The position numbers and the translations under genes were made by a program. DNA of 64,000 bases. Source: Halobacteriovorax marinus. Its GTDB lineage: Bacteria; Bdellovibrionota; Bacteriovoracia; Bacteriovoracales; Bacteriovoracaceae. This document shows, one piece after another, positions 17,676 to 25,680 of this stretch (the stretch's first letter is position 1; the number at the start of each line of letters is the position of its first letter). The notes beneath the pieces were generated by a model. The model did not search any database. It was not told where the DNA came from and saw nothing but the letters and a program-made list of their open reading frames with translations. The stretch covers positions 62,001 to 126,000 of the forward strand of contig MAAO01000004.1 of NCBI GenBank assembly GCA_002163155.1. The letters are read 5' to 3'.

Positions 17676-18431
17676 ATGAAAGGTCTACTGACTTTCTTAA
17701 TGGCGCTAAGTTCACTTAGCTCAATCGCTACAACTACTATTAAATTTCAATGCTCACAAACTGATGTGACTTATATGAATCGTTTTGAACTTACTGGAGA
17801 AGTTGAAGTTTATGACTCTCAAGTTGGAAGTAAAACGACAAGATTTTGGAATGAGAACATTTCTTTTAATTTAACTAATGCTGGTACAAATGCTCAGGCC
17901 TCTGAACAAATTGAATTAAATACAAGCGGAGAAGTTAAATTCTTCGCTCCAGGAACTTTCTCTGAAAACAATGAAGTTATTCTTGTAAGAGCACTTCCAA
18001 AAGAAGCCAAAGGTTATTTTGTAAATCTTCTCTTAGACTACCCCGGTAATAATTCAAGTAAAATTAGAACGGCTGATGGTCGCGAATACAAGTCTACTTG
18101 TAAAATCGTTTCTAAAAAATCTTGTATCTTTGGAGACTCTTTAAATGATCTTCAAGAATCATCTAAATTTACTTCTAAAGAAATCGGAGACTTCTTCGTA
18201 GCTTCAAGAATTTATGAAGGGACTCATGATATTTCTTACGATGAAGACTTCAAGCCAGAAGTGACTAAGATTGAATTTACTCACAAAGTGACTGGAAACA
18301 AGTATTACTCTTTCAATACTTTTGAAGATCAGTGGGATGGTGGAAATACAATCGGTTGGATTGAAAATGCCGCAGGAAACAAAGTTTCTTCAATTAGTGA
18401 TGGTGATCTATACGGGTGTACCGCTTACTAA
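17676..18431 (+). CDS. Exported beta-rich protein, unknown
   Basis: A 251-residue exported protein with signal peptide (MKGLLTFLMALSSLSSIATT). The ATG at 17676 has GAGGGAG six bases upstream; the longer frame starting at 17634 has no site. The mature sequence alternates polar and hydrophobic residues with many Thr and Asn and looks beta-rich. It contains four or five Cys that may pair. No family was recognised. It follows the second nuclease by about 80 bases and precedes the redoxin operon. Confidence 0.65.
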   Translation: MKGLLTFLMALSSLSSIATTTIKFQCSQTDVTYMNRFELTGEVEVYDSQVGSKTTRFWNENISFNLTNAGTNAQASEQIELNTSGEVKFFAPGTFSENNEVILVRALPKEAKGYFVNLLLDYPGNNSSKIRTADGREYKSTCKIVSKKSCIFGDSLNDLQESSKFTSKEIGDFFVASRIYEGTHDISYDEDFKPEVTKIEFTHKVTGNKYYSFNTFEDQWDGGNTIGWIENAAGNKVSSISDGDLYGCTAY

Positions 18432-18467
18432 AATAGCGTAGACTTTTACCGCTTAAATATATATAAG

Positions 18468-19001
18468 ATGGCCATGAAAATTTTAGTATTCTTACTTTTT
18501 ACTATCTCTCTAAATTCATGGTCATTAGATACCATTATCCAAAATAGCCAACTCCTATCAGGGAAGAAAGTATCCTCTCTTGCTAAAGCAAAGAAGGGGC
18601 ACGTGATATTTTTCTTGAGTGGTGCCTGTCCTTGTACTAAGAAACATATTCCTTATTTAGAGAGTCTTGCTAAAGATCACCCTGATTTTAGATTTCTAGG
18701 AGTTCACTCTAACTCGTTAGAGTCATTTGCAAAGGCCAAGAAAGTATACCAAGATACAAAGTTTCCTATTGCCTACGATGAAGATGCCAAAATTGCCAAC
18801 TTCTTTAAGGCCATAAAAACTCCTCATGTCTTTGTCATAACAAATGAAGACAAGACTCTTTATCACGGAGGAGTGACTAATAGCATGGATCCCAAAAGGG
18901 CCAAGAAGTTCTACCTAGAAAACGCCCTCAATGATCTTAAAAAATCTAGAGAAGTAGAAACCAAGTTTGCCAAAGCACTTGGTTGTTACATTGTGAGATA
19001 A
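18468..19001 (+). CDS. Periplasmic redoxin (thioredoxin-fold) protein
   Basis: A 177-residue thioredoxin-fold protein with an N-terminal signal peptide (about residues 1-19). The active-site region is FFLSGACPCTKKH (Cys about 55 and 57), followed by the cis-Pro motif KTPHVFV and the C-terminal GCYI with a third Cys, a pattern known from the redoxin family whose last Cys lies at the end of the protein. It probably reduces or exchanges disulfides, or detoxifies peroxide, in the periplasm. No ribosome site decides between Met1 and Met3 (18474). The stop overlaps the frame of the next gene, so it heads a four-gene operon. Confidence 0.75.
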   Translation: MAMKILVFLLFTISLNSWSLDTIIQNSQLLSGKKVSSLAKAKKGHVIFFLSGACPCTKKHIPYLESLAKDHPDFRFLGVHSNSLESFAKAKKVYQDTKFPIAYDEDAKIANFFKAIKTPHVFVITNEDKTLYHGGVTNSMDPKRAKKFYLENALNDLKKSREVETKFAKALGCYIVR

Positions 19002-19003
19002 TT

Positions 19004-19459
19004 TTGAAAATTACTTTTTATATCATAATACTTTTTACTTTCCTCTCTTGCGGAAAATCGCCTCTTTTTAATCATCAAGATGAAGCTGACAAACCTAATC
19101 AAAACGGAATTAACTTTGTTTCATCAATGCAGTTAAAGAATCTTAATAAGTTCATAAAGATCTCTTGGGTCAATACTCCCAGCGGAGACCCTAGTATTGA
19201 AAATGAATTCATCATTCTAGTTCAAAATGGCTCAGGAGAGCTCGTAGACCTAGATGCTGACGCAACATTTTCAATTTGGGGTTGGATGCCTTCAATGGGT
19301 CATGGAACGGCAGATGATGGCCATACAACTCGCCTCTCAAAGGGAATTTACCATCACCGAGAATTATTTTTTAATATGGGTGGCGACTGGCAAATTCATT
19401 TAGATATTTTACAATTCGGAATTATAATTGATTCAACTGAGACCTCATTATCTCTATAA
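19004..19459 (+). CDS. FixH/YtkA-like lipoprotein
   Basis: A 151-residue lipoprotein. The signal ends at the lipobox FLSCGK. The mature part has the FixH/YtkA-like pattern of one small beta sandwich: WGWMPSMGHGT in the middle, GIYHHREL, then FFNMGGDWQIHLDI near the end. The Met and His residues are potential copper ligands. A TTG at 19004 is taken as start because the signal peptide begins there and it lies directly after the redoxin stop; the frame also has a TTG at 18983. The same core appears again in the gene at 20370, so these are paralogues. Location: outer face of inner membrane or inner face of outer membrane. Confidence 0.6.
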   Translation: MKITFYIIILFTFLSCGKSPLFNHQDEADKPNQNGINFVSSMQLKNLNKFIKISWVNTPSGDPSIENEFIILVQNGSGELVDLDADATFSIWGWMPSMGHGTADDGHTTRLSKGIYHHRELFFNMGGDWQIHLDILQFGIIIDSTETSLSL

Positions 19460-20358
19460 AAATAGTCTTACCACTTATATTTATTTTACTAAGTTTTAAA
19501 ATTTACGGAGCTGCTTGCTGTGGTGGAAGCTCTTCAATTCCCTCTCTAATTACAGGGGATAATCAATCTCAACTTTCTTTTTCCTACGCTAGATCTAAAG
19601 TGATTGGTCAAACTTATGGAGATAGTGAGCCTGTATTTTTTAACGACAATAAAACTTACAACACGAATACTCTCTCGCTTAAGGGAGCTTACCTTATTTC
19701 TTCTCTTTGGCAATTTGGATTAGAAGCTTCATTCCTTAGTAAAGATAATACTTATAATTCAACTGCTGAATCAAATTCTAGCCTAGCTGACACTTCACTC
19801 TCTCTTACTTTCGAACTTTTTCCAGAAGAGTATTTCTCAGTGTGGAAGCCTAGAGTATTTATTTTCGTGAGACAGTTATTTCCAACAGGAAAATCTAACT
19901 ACGAATCAGATAGTGAACTCTTAAGTGATGTGAGTGGTAAAGGTCATTATATAACCTCATCAGGACTTATTTTATCAAAGGTATATAGATCAATTGATTG
20001 GCAATTATTTTTTGAATATAAGTATCTTTATAAAACGAAAGTCAATCAGATGGAAATAGCAGGACACACTGGATTTACTACAGGAGGAAGTCTAGGACTT
20101 AGTCCTGCAGGAACGAATTTTCGTTTAGGTGTTGGTATTACGAACTTCTACTTTGATTCAAAAGAAATTCTAATCAAAAACCAAAAACAAGCTTCATCAG
20201 AAGAACAATATTGGGATAGTAGCTTCACAGTTAACTATCTTCATAAAGACTCTACTTACTCGTTAACCTATACAGACCAAACGCTACTAGGTCCGAGTCA
20301 AAATACGACTTTATCAAGAACAATATCTTTAAGCTGGCTCGAAAGATGGCCACTATAA
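19447..20358 (+). CDS. Outer-membrane barrel-like protein with no ordinary start codon
   Basis: The frame is open from 19441 and encodes an obvious signal peptide (IVLPLIFILLSFKIYG) followed by AACCGGSSS and about 270 residues of alternating polar/hydrophobic, aromatic-rich strands like an outer-membrane beta-barrel. The first ATG, GTG or TTG in this frame is the GTG at 19600, well inside the barrel and after the signal peptide. The gene therefore seems to start at ATT 19447 (GAG five bases upstream), ATC 19450 or ATA 19456. The start overlaps the end of the FixH-like gene, so coupling is likely. The Cys-Cys pair and FixH-like neighbours suggest a metal or redox link, inferred only. Confidence 0.6.
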   Translation: MISIKIVLPLIFILLSFKIYGAACCGGSSSIPSLITGDNQSQLSFSYARSKVIGQTYGDSEPVFFNDNKTYNTNTLSLKGAYLISSLWQFGLEASFLSKDNTYNSTAESNSSLADTSLSLTFELFPEEYFSVWKPRVFIFVRQLFPTGKSNYESDSELLSDVSGKGHYITSSGLILSKVYRSIDWQLFFEYKYLYKTKVNQMEIAGHTGFTTGGSLGLSPAGTNFRLGVGITNFYFDSKEILIKNQKQASSEEQYWDSSFTVNYLHKDSTYSLTYTDQTLLGPSQNTTLSRTISLSWLERWPL

Positions 20359-20369
20359 TTGGAGAACAA

Positions 20370-20792
20370 ATGAAAAGAATATTTACTTTATTACTCTTAG
20401 TCCTAACTCAAGTGTCCATGGCCGATTGCCAAGTACTACTTAATAAAGTCAACACTTGTGTAGATTACAAATGGACTAGCGGACCATACTTAAACTCTAG
20501 AGGTCAGAGGAATTTTTCTGAATTAGAAGTCAAATTCTTTATGAAAGATGATGCTTCAGAATCTCCTATTAAAATTGATGGCATAAAAGTTTACCCATGG
20601 ATGATCATGGCGGGAATGCAACACGGAACAAGACCCGTACAAACTACAGCTCTTACTAATGGATCTTATCTGGTTTCAGAAATATTTCTTAGGAAAATGA
20701 TGGGTCACTGGGAAATTCGTTTTGGAGAAGACAGTGATGATTTCGATCCTCAAAATGACGACCATATTCTTGGAAAATTTATTATAAAATAG
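20370..20792 (+). CDS. Exported FixH-like protein (second copy)
   Basis: A 140-residue exported protein with signal peptide (MKRIFTLLLLVLTQVSMA). The ATG at 20370 has GGAG six bases before it and sits 11 bases after the barrel stop. The core YPWMIMAGMQHGT, a GSYLVSE turn and MMGHWEIRF repeats the pattern of the lipoprotein two genes earlier, so both belong to one FixH/YtkA-like family, here without a lipobox. Two Cys near residues 21 and 30 may form a disulfide. The Met/His cluster could bind copper. It is the last gene of the redoxin operon, with a strong palindromic terminator after it. Confidence 0.65.
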   Translation: MKRIFTLLLLVLTQVSMADCQVLLNKVNTCVDYKWTSGPYLNSRGQRNFSELEVKFFMKDDASESPIKIDGIKVYPWMIMAGMQHGTRPVQTTALTNGSYLVSEIFLRKMMGHWEIRFGEDSDDFDPQNDDHILGKFIIK

Positions 20793-20798
20793 AAGAAA

Positions 20799-20826
20799 AG
20801 TAGCACTGAACTAGTTCAGTGCTACT
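20799..20826. terminator. Bidirectional terminator (28-bp perfect palindrome)
   Basis: Fourteen bases AGTAGCACTGAACT are followed directly by their exact reverse complement. The plus strand continues AAGTCTTTAG and the minus strand TTTTCTTCTA. It separates the redoxin operon from the convergent 3D-domain gene. Confidence 0.7.
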
Positions 20827-20832
20827 AAGTCT

Positions 20833-21573
20833 TTAGTATGCTTTTGTATGGATTCTATTTAAATCTTCAATGATTTCAGAATCATCAATTATAATCGCTT
20901 GAAATGAACCACTCTTTTTATTCTTTATGAATGAGAATGAGTGGCTTCTAGAGTTTCCAGTAAAGACATCAATATGGTTACCTCTAATGGCGCCGCCTTT
21001 ATCGGCAGCAAAGAAATATCCATCATGCACAATTGACTTTCCCACCCAATGAAATTGGGCTCCCTTAGCAGCGGGAATAAATATCACACTTCCAAAAGGA
21101 ATAATTTTTGGATCAACGGCAATAGAACGAAAAGGCACGAGAGAGTAGATAGATATCCCATCTCCCCAACGGCTTCTGGCACTCTTAAATCTTACTTTAT
21201 TTGTTTTTGGAAAATCTTTTCCAAAGTATCTCGAACAATCAACTTGCTCTGTAGTAGTTCCTGCATAGTTATAGGTTCTCTGTAGTCCTTCTGGAAATTT
21301 GATGGAAACTGATCCTTCCATGGCCGAATAACACCACTCCTTACGACTAAGTAGAACGGGATGAACTCCATGGGCCATGGTATTTTCCCCAAGATCTTTT
21401 AGGGGAAAACCATTCATTCTGGCGCTGTATACGGGAGTGTAATAGTTAGTCGCCCAAAGCTTAAGAGACTTGCCCTCAACTTCTTTAGACGAAAAATCGT
21501 AATCTATAGCTGTTCTCACTCTTGAAGAACAAGAGATGAGTGAAAGTGATAAAATCAGTAAAAGATACTTCAT
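20833..21573 (-). CDS. 3D-domain lipoprotein
   Basis: A 246-residue lipoprotein (lipobox LISCSS). The C-terminal part carries a 3D (Asp-Asp-Asp) domain: SIAVDPKIIPFGSVIFIP, then HDGYFFAADKGGAIRGNHID. The three aspartates are present (VDP, AADK, HIDV). This double-psi-barrel fold is shared with the lytic transglycosylase MltA and with Rpf/YabE-type cell-wall proteins, so peptidoglycan cleavage or binding at the envelope is likely. The N-terminal 100 residues are not recognised. GAGG precedes the ATG. Monocistronic, convergent with the redoxin operon. Confidence 0.78.
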   Translation of the reverse strand: MKYLLLILSLSLISCSSRVRTAIDYDFSSKEVEGKSLKLWATNYYTPVYSARMNGFPLKDLGENTMAHGVHPVLLSRKEWCYSAMEGSVSIKFPEGLQRTYNYAGTTTEQVDCSRYFGKDFPKTNKVRFKSARSRWGDGISIYSLVPFRSIAVDPKIIPFGSVIFIPAAKGAQFHWVGKSIVHDGYFFAADKGGAIRGNHIDVFTGNSRSHSFSFIKNKKSGSFQAIIIDDSEIIEDLNRIHTKAY

Positions 21574-21660
21574 TTCTTAGCCTCTACAATAGAATGTTTC
21601 TTAATATTGTAGATTTTAAATCAGCTCGTGCCAAATATTTAAAAAATTGACCAAAAAAAA

Positions 21661-21678
21661 GGGCCTCAGAAGAGGCCC
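21661..21678 (-). terminator. Terminator of the E2 gene
   Basis: Stem GGGCCTC/GAGGCCC with a 4-base loop; the minus strand continues with eight T. Confidence 0.9.
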
Positions 21679-21694
21679 TATTAGAAATTTGAAT

Positions 21695-22969
21695 TTAGAA
21701 TAATGAAGCAGCGTCCATAGTTTGAAGAGTCATAATGACGTGTCTTAAGAACTTAGAACCAACTTCACCGTCAATAACTCTGTGATCATAAGTATGAGTT
21801 GCATACATGATGTCACGGATAGCAATTGCTAGGTCATCCGTACAAACTGGAGTTTTCTTAATTGTACCAACACAGAAAATACCAAGTTGTGGTTGAAGGA
21901 TAACTGGAGTTGCAGCAAGAATTCCAAATGAACCATTGTTTGTGAAAGTATAAGTTCCACCAGTCATGTCATCCATTGTTAATTTCTTGCTTCTAGCTTT
22001 AATAACTAGGTCATTTAAAGCACGACCAAGTCCTGTAATATTTAAATTGTCTGCACCTTTAATTACTGGAACAACAAGTCCGTTTCCAGGAACAGCTACT
22101 GCACAACCAAGATTAATATCTTTCTTGTAAACAATATTGTCACCATCAATTGAAGCGTTAACAATTGGAAATTCTTTAAGAGCTTGGATAAGCGCATAAA
22201 GGATAAAGTGAGTATATGTTAAAGAGAATCCTTCTTGTTTTTTGAACTCATCTTTAAATCCATTTCTGAATTTAACTAAGTTTGTCATATCGACTGTGTC
22301 GATTGAGTTCACATGTGGAGAAATCATTTTAGAAGCGATCATATTCTTAGCGATAGCTTTTCTCATATTGTCCATTGGAACAATTTCAACTCTATCACTT
22401 GCAGTAAATGAAGGTTTAAATGGAGCTGGAGCTGGTTTAGCTGCTGCTGCAGGAGCCGCCGCTGGTGCAGATCCTCTAGTGCTTAAGAATTTTTCAAAGT
22501 CTGCTTTATTTACTCTACCTGCAGAACCTGATCCCGCAATGTGAGCTAGTTCAGAAAGAGCAACACCGGCTTCTTTGGCCATGGCCTTAACTAGTGGAGT
22601 GTAGAATTTTCTCTCTCCACTCTCAGTTGCTGCTGTTTCTACTGCTGCTGATGCCGCGGCAGGTGCTGCGGCTTCAGTTTTAGCAGGAGCAGCTGCTGCT
22701 GTTTCTCCACCACCAAAAGGAACTGAAACATCATCTTCAATAGAAGCGATTTTAATTCCAACGTCAATTGTATCTCCCTCTGGGAAAAGAATTTCTTCAA
22801 CTCTTCCCGCCATAGGACTAGGTATTTCTGATTCTACTTTATCAGTTGAGATTTCAAAAAGAATCTCATCAATTTCAATCATGTCACCTGGTTGTTTGTG
22901 CCATTTTGTAATTGTACCATTTGTAATCGACTCACCCATTTGTGGCATTACGATTTCGTGCTTGGCCAT
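21695..22969 (-). CDS. 2-oxoacid dehydrogenase E2 (dihydrolipoamide acyltransferase)
   Basis: Acyltransferase core of a 2-oxoacid dehydrogenase complex. Domains in order: one lipoyl domain (1-80, lipoylated Lys about 44 in STDKVESEIP), an Ala/Pro-rich linker, a peripheral-subunit-binding domain (about 115-155, VKAMAKEAGVALSEL), a second Ala/Pro linker, and the catalytic domain with His about 396 and Asp about 400 in DHRVIDG. The 424-residue length is normal for a single-lipoyl E2. AGGAGA precedes the ATG. The E3 gene is 30 bases upstream on the same strand; no E1 is in the window, so whether the substrate is pyruvate, 2-oxoglutarate or branched-chain oxoacids is open. Confidence 0.9.
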   Translation of the reverse strand: MAKHEIVMPQMGESITNGTITKWHKQPGDMIEIDEILFEISTDKVESEIPSPMAGRVEEILFPEGDTIDVGIKIASIEDDVSVPFGGGETAAAAPAKTEAAAPAAASAAVETAATESGERKFYTPLVKAMAKEAGVALSELAHIAGSGSAGRVNKADFEKFLSTRGSAPAAAPAAAAKPAPAPFKPSFTASDRVEIVPMDNMRKAIAKNMIASKMISPHVNSIDTVDMTNLVKFRNGFKDEFKKQEGFSLTYTHFILYALIQALKEFPIVNASIDGDNIVYKKDINLGCAVAVPGNGLVVPVIKGADNLNITGLGRALNDLVIKARSKKLTMDDMTGGTYTFTNNGSFGILAATPVILQPQLGIFCVGTIKKTPVCTDDLAIAIRDIMYATHTYDHRVIDGEVGSKFLRHVIMTLQTMDAASLF

Positions 22970-22999
22970 AGTATTTCTCCTGTAAACGTATAGTTCTAA

Positions 23000-24388
23000 T
23001 TAAAAGTTGAGTGCTCTACCCTTAGCGGCCATAACAGACTCAGCTAAAAACTCCCCAAGTGTTGGGTGTGGGTGAACAGTTGCGAAGATATCTTCGTCAA
23101 TCCCTTCCATTGTTTTTAATAATGCGTACTCGTGAATCATCTCGGTTGCTTGAGCTCCAACAATGTGGGCCCCTAACATTTCACCGTGCTCACCTAATAG
23201 AGTTTTAACAAAGCCAGCTGTTTCATTTGAAGCAACGGCTTTACCATTCGCCTGGAATGGAAGCTTTCCTACAGAGTATTTAATACCTTTTTCTTTAAGA
23301 GCTCTTTCAGTGTACCCAATAGAAGCTACTTGTGGCTGACAATAAGTACAACCCGGAATATTCATACTATCTAGCGCATGTGGTTTCTTACCTGACATAT
23401 GTTCAGCGGCAATAACACCTTCATGAGAAGCTGCGTGAGCTAATAATGGAGGTCCTGCAAGATCACCAATAGCATAGATATTTGAAACATTTGTTTGGTA
23501 CATATCATTTACAGCAACAAAACCTCTATCAGTTTTAATTCCTACATTCTCAAGACCAATATTATCAATATTACCTGTCATTCCTACAGCAATAAGACCC
23601 ATTTCAAATTTATATTCTACAGTCTTACCTTTCTCAACAGCAGTGATTGTCACATCTTTACCGTTGTTCTTAGCTGAAACTTTTTCAACACCTAGAGAAA
23701 GTTTAATTCCAAGCTTCTTGTAAGCTCTCGCCACTTCTTTAGATGAATCTTCGTCTTCAATAGGAAGAATATTTTTTTGTAATTCAAAAATATGAACATC
23801 AACGCCAAAAGCATTCCAAAAGTAAGCGAATTCAACACCGATAGCACCTGCTCCGACGATCCCGATTGACTTAGGAAGTTCTTCCATTTTAACTGCTTCC
23901 CATGCACCAATAAGTCTCTTTCCATCATGCTCAAGGCCTGGAAAAGTTTTATAGTGAGCACCAGTAGCTAAAATAATATTTGTCGCTTTAACAGTTTCAG
24001 TGTGACCTTTCTTAGATTTAACTTCAATTGTCGTCTTATCTTTAAGAGTCGCGTATCCCTCAATAGAGGTGATGTTGTTCTTCTTCATAAGAAACTCAAC
24101 ACCCTTAGAAATACGATCACTAATTCCCTTAGCTCTCTTTACGGCCTGTCCACCATCTAAAGACTTAAGATCAACATTGATTCCTAGCTCTTTCATATCC
24201 GCTAACTCATGTACTGAGTGCGCAGACTTAAGAACTGCTTTAGTAGGAATACATCCACGGTTGAGACAAACTCCACCAAACTTATCTACTTCAATAATAG
24301 CAACTTTCTTACCAAGTTGTGAGGCACGAATTGCGGAAACATATCCACCAGGTCCTGCACCAATAACTACAACATCAAAACTCTTCAT
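23000..24388 (-). CDS. lpdA: Dihydrolipoamide dehydrogenase (E3)
   Basis: FAD-dependent disulfide oxidoreductase that reoxidises dihydrolipoamide with NAD+. Present are the FAD-binding GAGPGGY, the redox pair in CLNRGC (Cys 41 and 46), the NAD-binding GAGAIGVEFAYFW, the second FAD motif IYAIGDLAG and the C-terminal catalytic HPHPTLGE (His 441 and Glu 446). At 462 residues it is of usual length. AAGGAT precedes the ATG. The gene is first of a two-gene operon with E2, an order (E3 then E2, E1 elsewhere) less common than E1-E2-E3. It may serve other lipoyl systems such as glycine cleavage too. Confidence 0.93.
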   Translation of the reverse strand: MKSFDVVVIGAGPGGYVSAIRASQLGKKVAIIEVDKFGGVCLNRGCIPTKAVLKSAHSVHELADMKELGINVDLKSLDGGQAVKRAKGISDRISKGVEFLMKKNNITSIEGYATLKDKTTIEVKSKKGHTETVKATNIILATGAHYKTFPGLEHDGKRLIGAWEAVKMEELPKSIGIVGAGAIGVEFAYFWNAFGVDVHIFELQKNILPIEDEDSSKEVARAYKKLGIKLSLGVEKVSAKNNGKDVTITAVEKGKTVEYKFEMGLIAVGMTGNIDNIGLENVGIKTDRGFVAVNDMYQTNVSNIYAIGDLAGPPLLAHAASHEGVIAAEHMSGKKPHALDSMNIPGCTYCQPQVASIGYTERALKEKGIKYSVGKLPFQANGKAVASNETAGFVKTLLGEHGEMLGAHIVGAQATEMIHEYALLKTMEGIDEDIFATVHPHPTLGEFLAESVMAAKGRALNF

Positions 24389-24556
24389 ATATTTGTATCC
24401 TTCGGTGTTTTAAGATATATGACTACTCATAAAAGAGTTGAAAATATCGCAATATAAAGTCGTTGATTAATATCAACACTTTGCAAGTTTGGCCATTGAT
24501 ATCTGCCATTACAAGCACTGTGAAGTTAGACGAATGACTCTGTGCAAAAGGAAATA

Positions 24557-25453
24557 ATGAGTTTTTTTAACGAAGAGGAAAGGGAGATCATCCTTCGATC
24601 TTTCCCTAACGGAATCATAGCCGTCGATCTAGAGACAACTGGCCTCTCGCCTTTAATAGACAAGGTTATCGAAATTGGGGCTATCAAGATAACGCCCTTC
24701 GGTGAAGAGATTTTTAATGAATTAATTGATCCACAAATCACCATTCCTCAGTTCACAATTGACATTCATGGCATCACTGACGACATGGTGCAAGGTAAAC
24801 CAACCCTAGATAAAGTTCTTCCTGATTTTGTAAAATTTATGGGAAGTCTGCCCATGGTGGCACATAATGCAAAATTTGACCTAGGTTTCATCGTTTTTGG
24901 AATGCATCAAGGAAAGTTACCTTTAAATGAATCTCACATATATTGCTCATGTAAATTTTCAAGATTTGCTTTTAGAGGAAGAATGCCTAATTTTAAATTA
25001 GGAACGCTAACTAAAGAGTTAGAAATCCCTTTAGAAAACCATCACCGAGCATTTGATGATGCTATTGCCTGTTTAAAAGTTTTTACCAGATCTCTCGAGG
25101 TCTTTAAGAAACCTGATAGAAAAACTCTTGCTGAAGCTTACCTCTTTAAAATTAAAGATTTTTCAAAACAAGATGACTTTAGCATTTCTTCTAAATTAAA
25201 ACCTTTGATTGATAAAATGAAAGAGCAGGATCTTGTCGAAATAAAATATAGAGGTGGTAGTTTAAAAAATCAATTTAGACCTATAAAGCCCGTAAGTTTT
25301 CTTCCCATGCCACAGGGAAATATGCTCTACGCTCATTGCTTAGTAAGTAATATGTTTAAGTCTTTTTCTCTTAAGAAAATTGTTGAGATTAGGGAAATTG
25401 AAGAGATTGAAAAAAAAGAGCTCATAGAGAGAATGAATGAGAAGCGTAAATGA
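24557..25453 (+). CDS. DnaQ-like 3'-5' exonuclease with WYL-like C-terminal domain
   Basis: DEDDh-family exonuclease. The N-terminal domain shows motif I AVDLETTGL (Asp 24, Glu 26), motif II VAHNAKFDLGF and motif III HHRAFDDA (His and Asp). After about residue 200 comes a domain resembling WYL: LVEIKYRGGSLKNQFRPIKP, NMLYAHC and FKSFSLKKIVEI. This pairing could couple nuclease activity to ligand or nucleic-acid sensing. The ATG at 24557 is chosen because AAGGA precedes it; a GTG at 24542 lacks a site. It overlaps the next small gene by 4 bases. Proofreading subunit of a polymerase is another option, but the WYL-like part argues for a stand-alone exonuclease. Confidence 0.8.
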   Translation: MSFFNEEEREIILRSFPNGIIAVDLETTGLSPLIDKVIEIGAIKITPFGEEIFNELIDPQITIPQFTIDIHGITDDMVQGKPTLDKVLPDFVKFMGSLPMVAHNAKFDLGFIVFGMHQGKLPLNESHIYCSCKFSRFAFRGRMPNFKLGTLTKELEIPLENHHRAFDDAIACLKVFTRSLEVFKKPDRKTLAEAYLFKIKDFSKQDDFSISSKLKPLIDKMKEQDLVEIKYRGGSLKNQFRPIKPVSFLPMPQGNMLYAHCLVSNMFKSFSLKKIVEIREIEEIEKKELIERMNEKRK

Positions 25454-25680
25454 GTTACGTAACGAAGAAAAATATTAATTTAAGATTTCAACAGTTATTG
25501 ATTCTAGTACTTCATCTTGTTTTACTTAGATGGATTTTTTATACATTAGGTAATGCTGGCTCCATGCTAACGTCAGAAGTTCTCTTGCATTTTGCAGGAA
25601 TTGGGACTTATGGTGGCTTTCTTATTTTTGGTTGTGCTAAATGGGCAAGAAGAAGGTACGTCAAAGGTTTAGACGACTAG
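25450..25680 (+). CDS. Small two-helix membrane protein, unknown
   Basis: A 76-residue protein with two probable transmembrane helices (LLILVLHLVLLRWIFYTL and a second around residues 42-62) and basic ends (RRRY near the C-terminus), so it sits in the inner membrane. It overlaps the exonuclease gene by an ATGA junction and its stop directly abuts the ATG of the radical SAM gene, so the three form one tight operon. Its job is not evident. No family was recognised. Confidence 0.6.
   Translation: MSYVTKKNINLRFQQLLILVLHLVLLRWIFYTLGNAGSMLTSEVLLHFAGIGTYGGFLIFGCAKWARRRYVKGLDD

Noticed and set aside
24389-24556. CRISPR array or tandem repeats in the intergenic regions
   Set aside because: No spaced identical repeats were found here or elsewhere; the only long direct repeat is the pair at 47019 and 47862.
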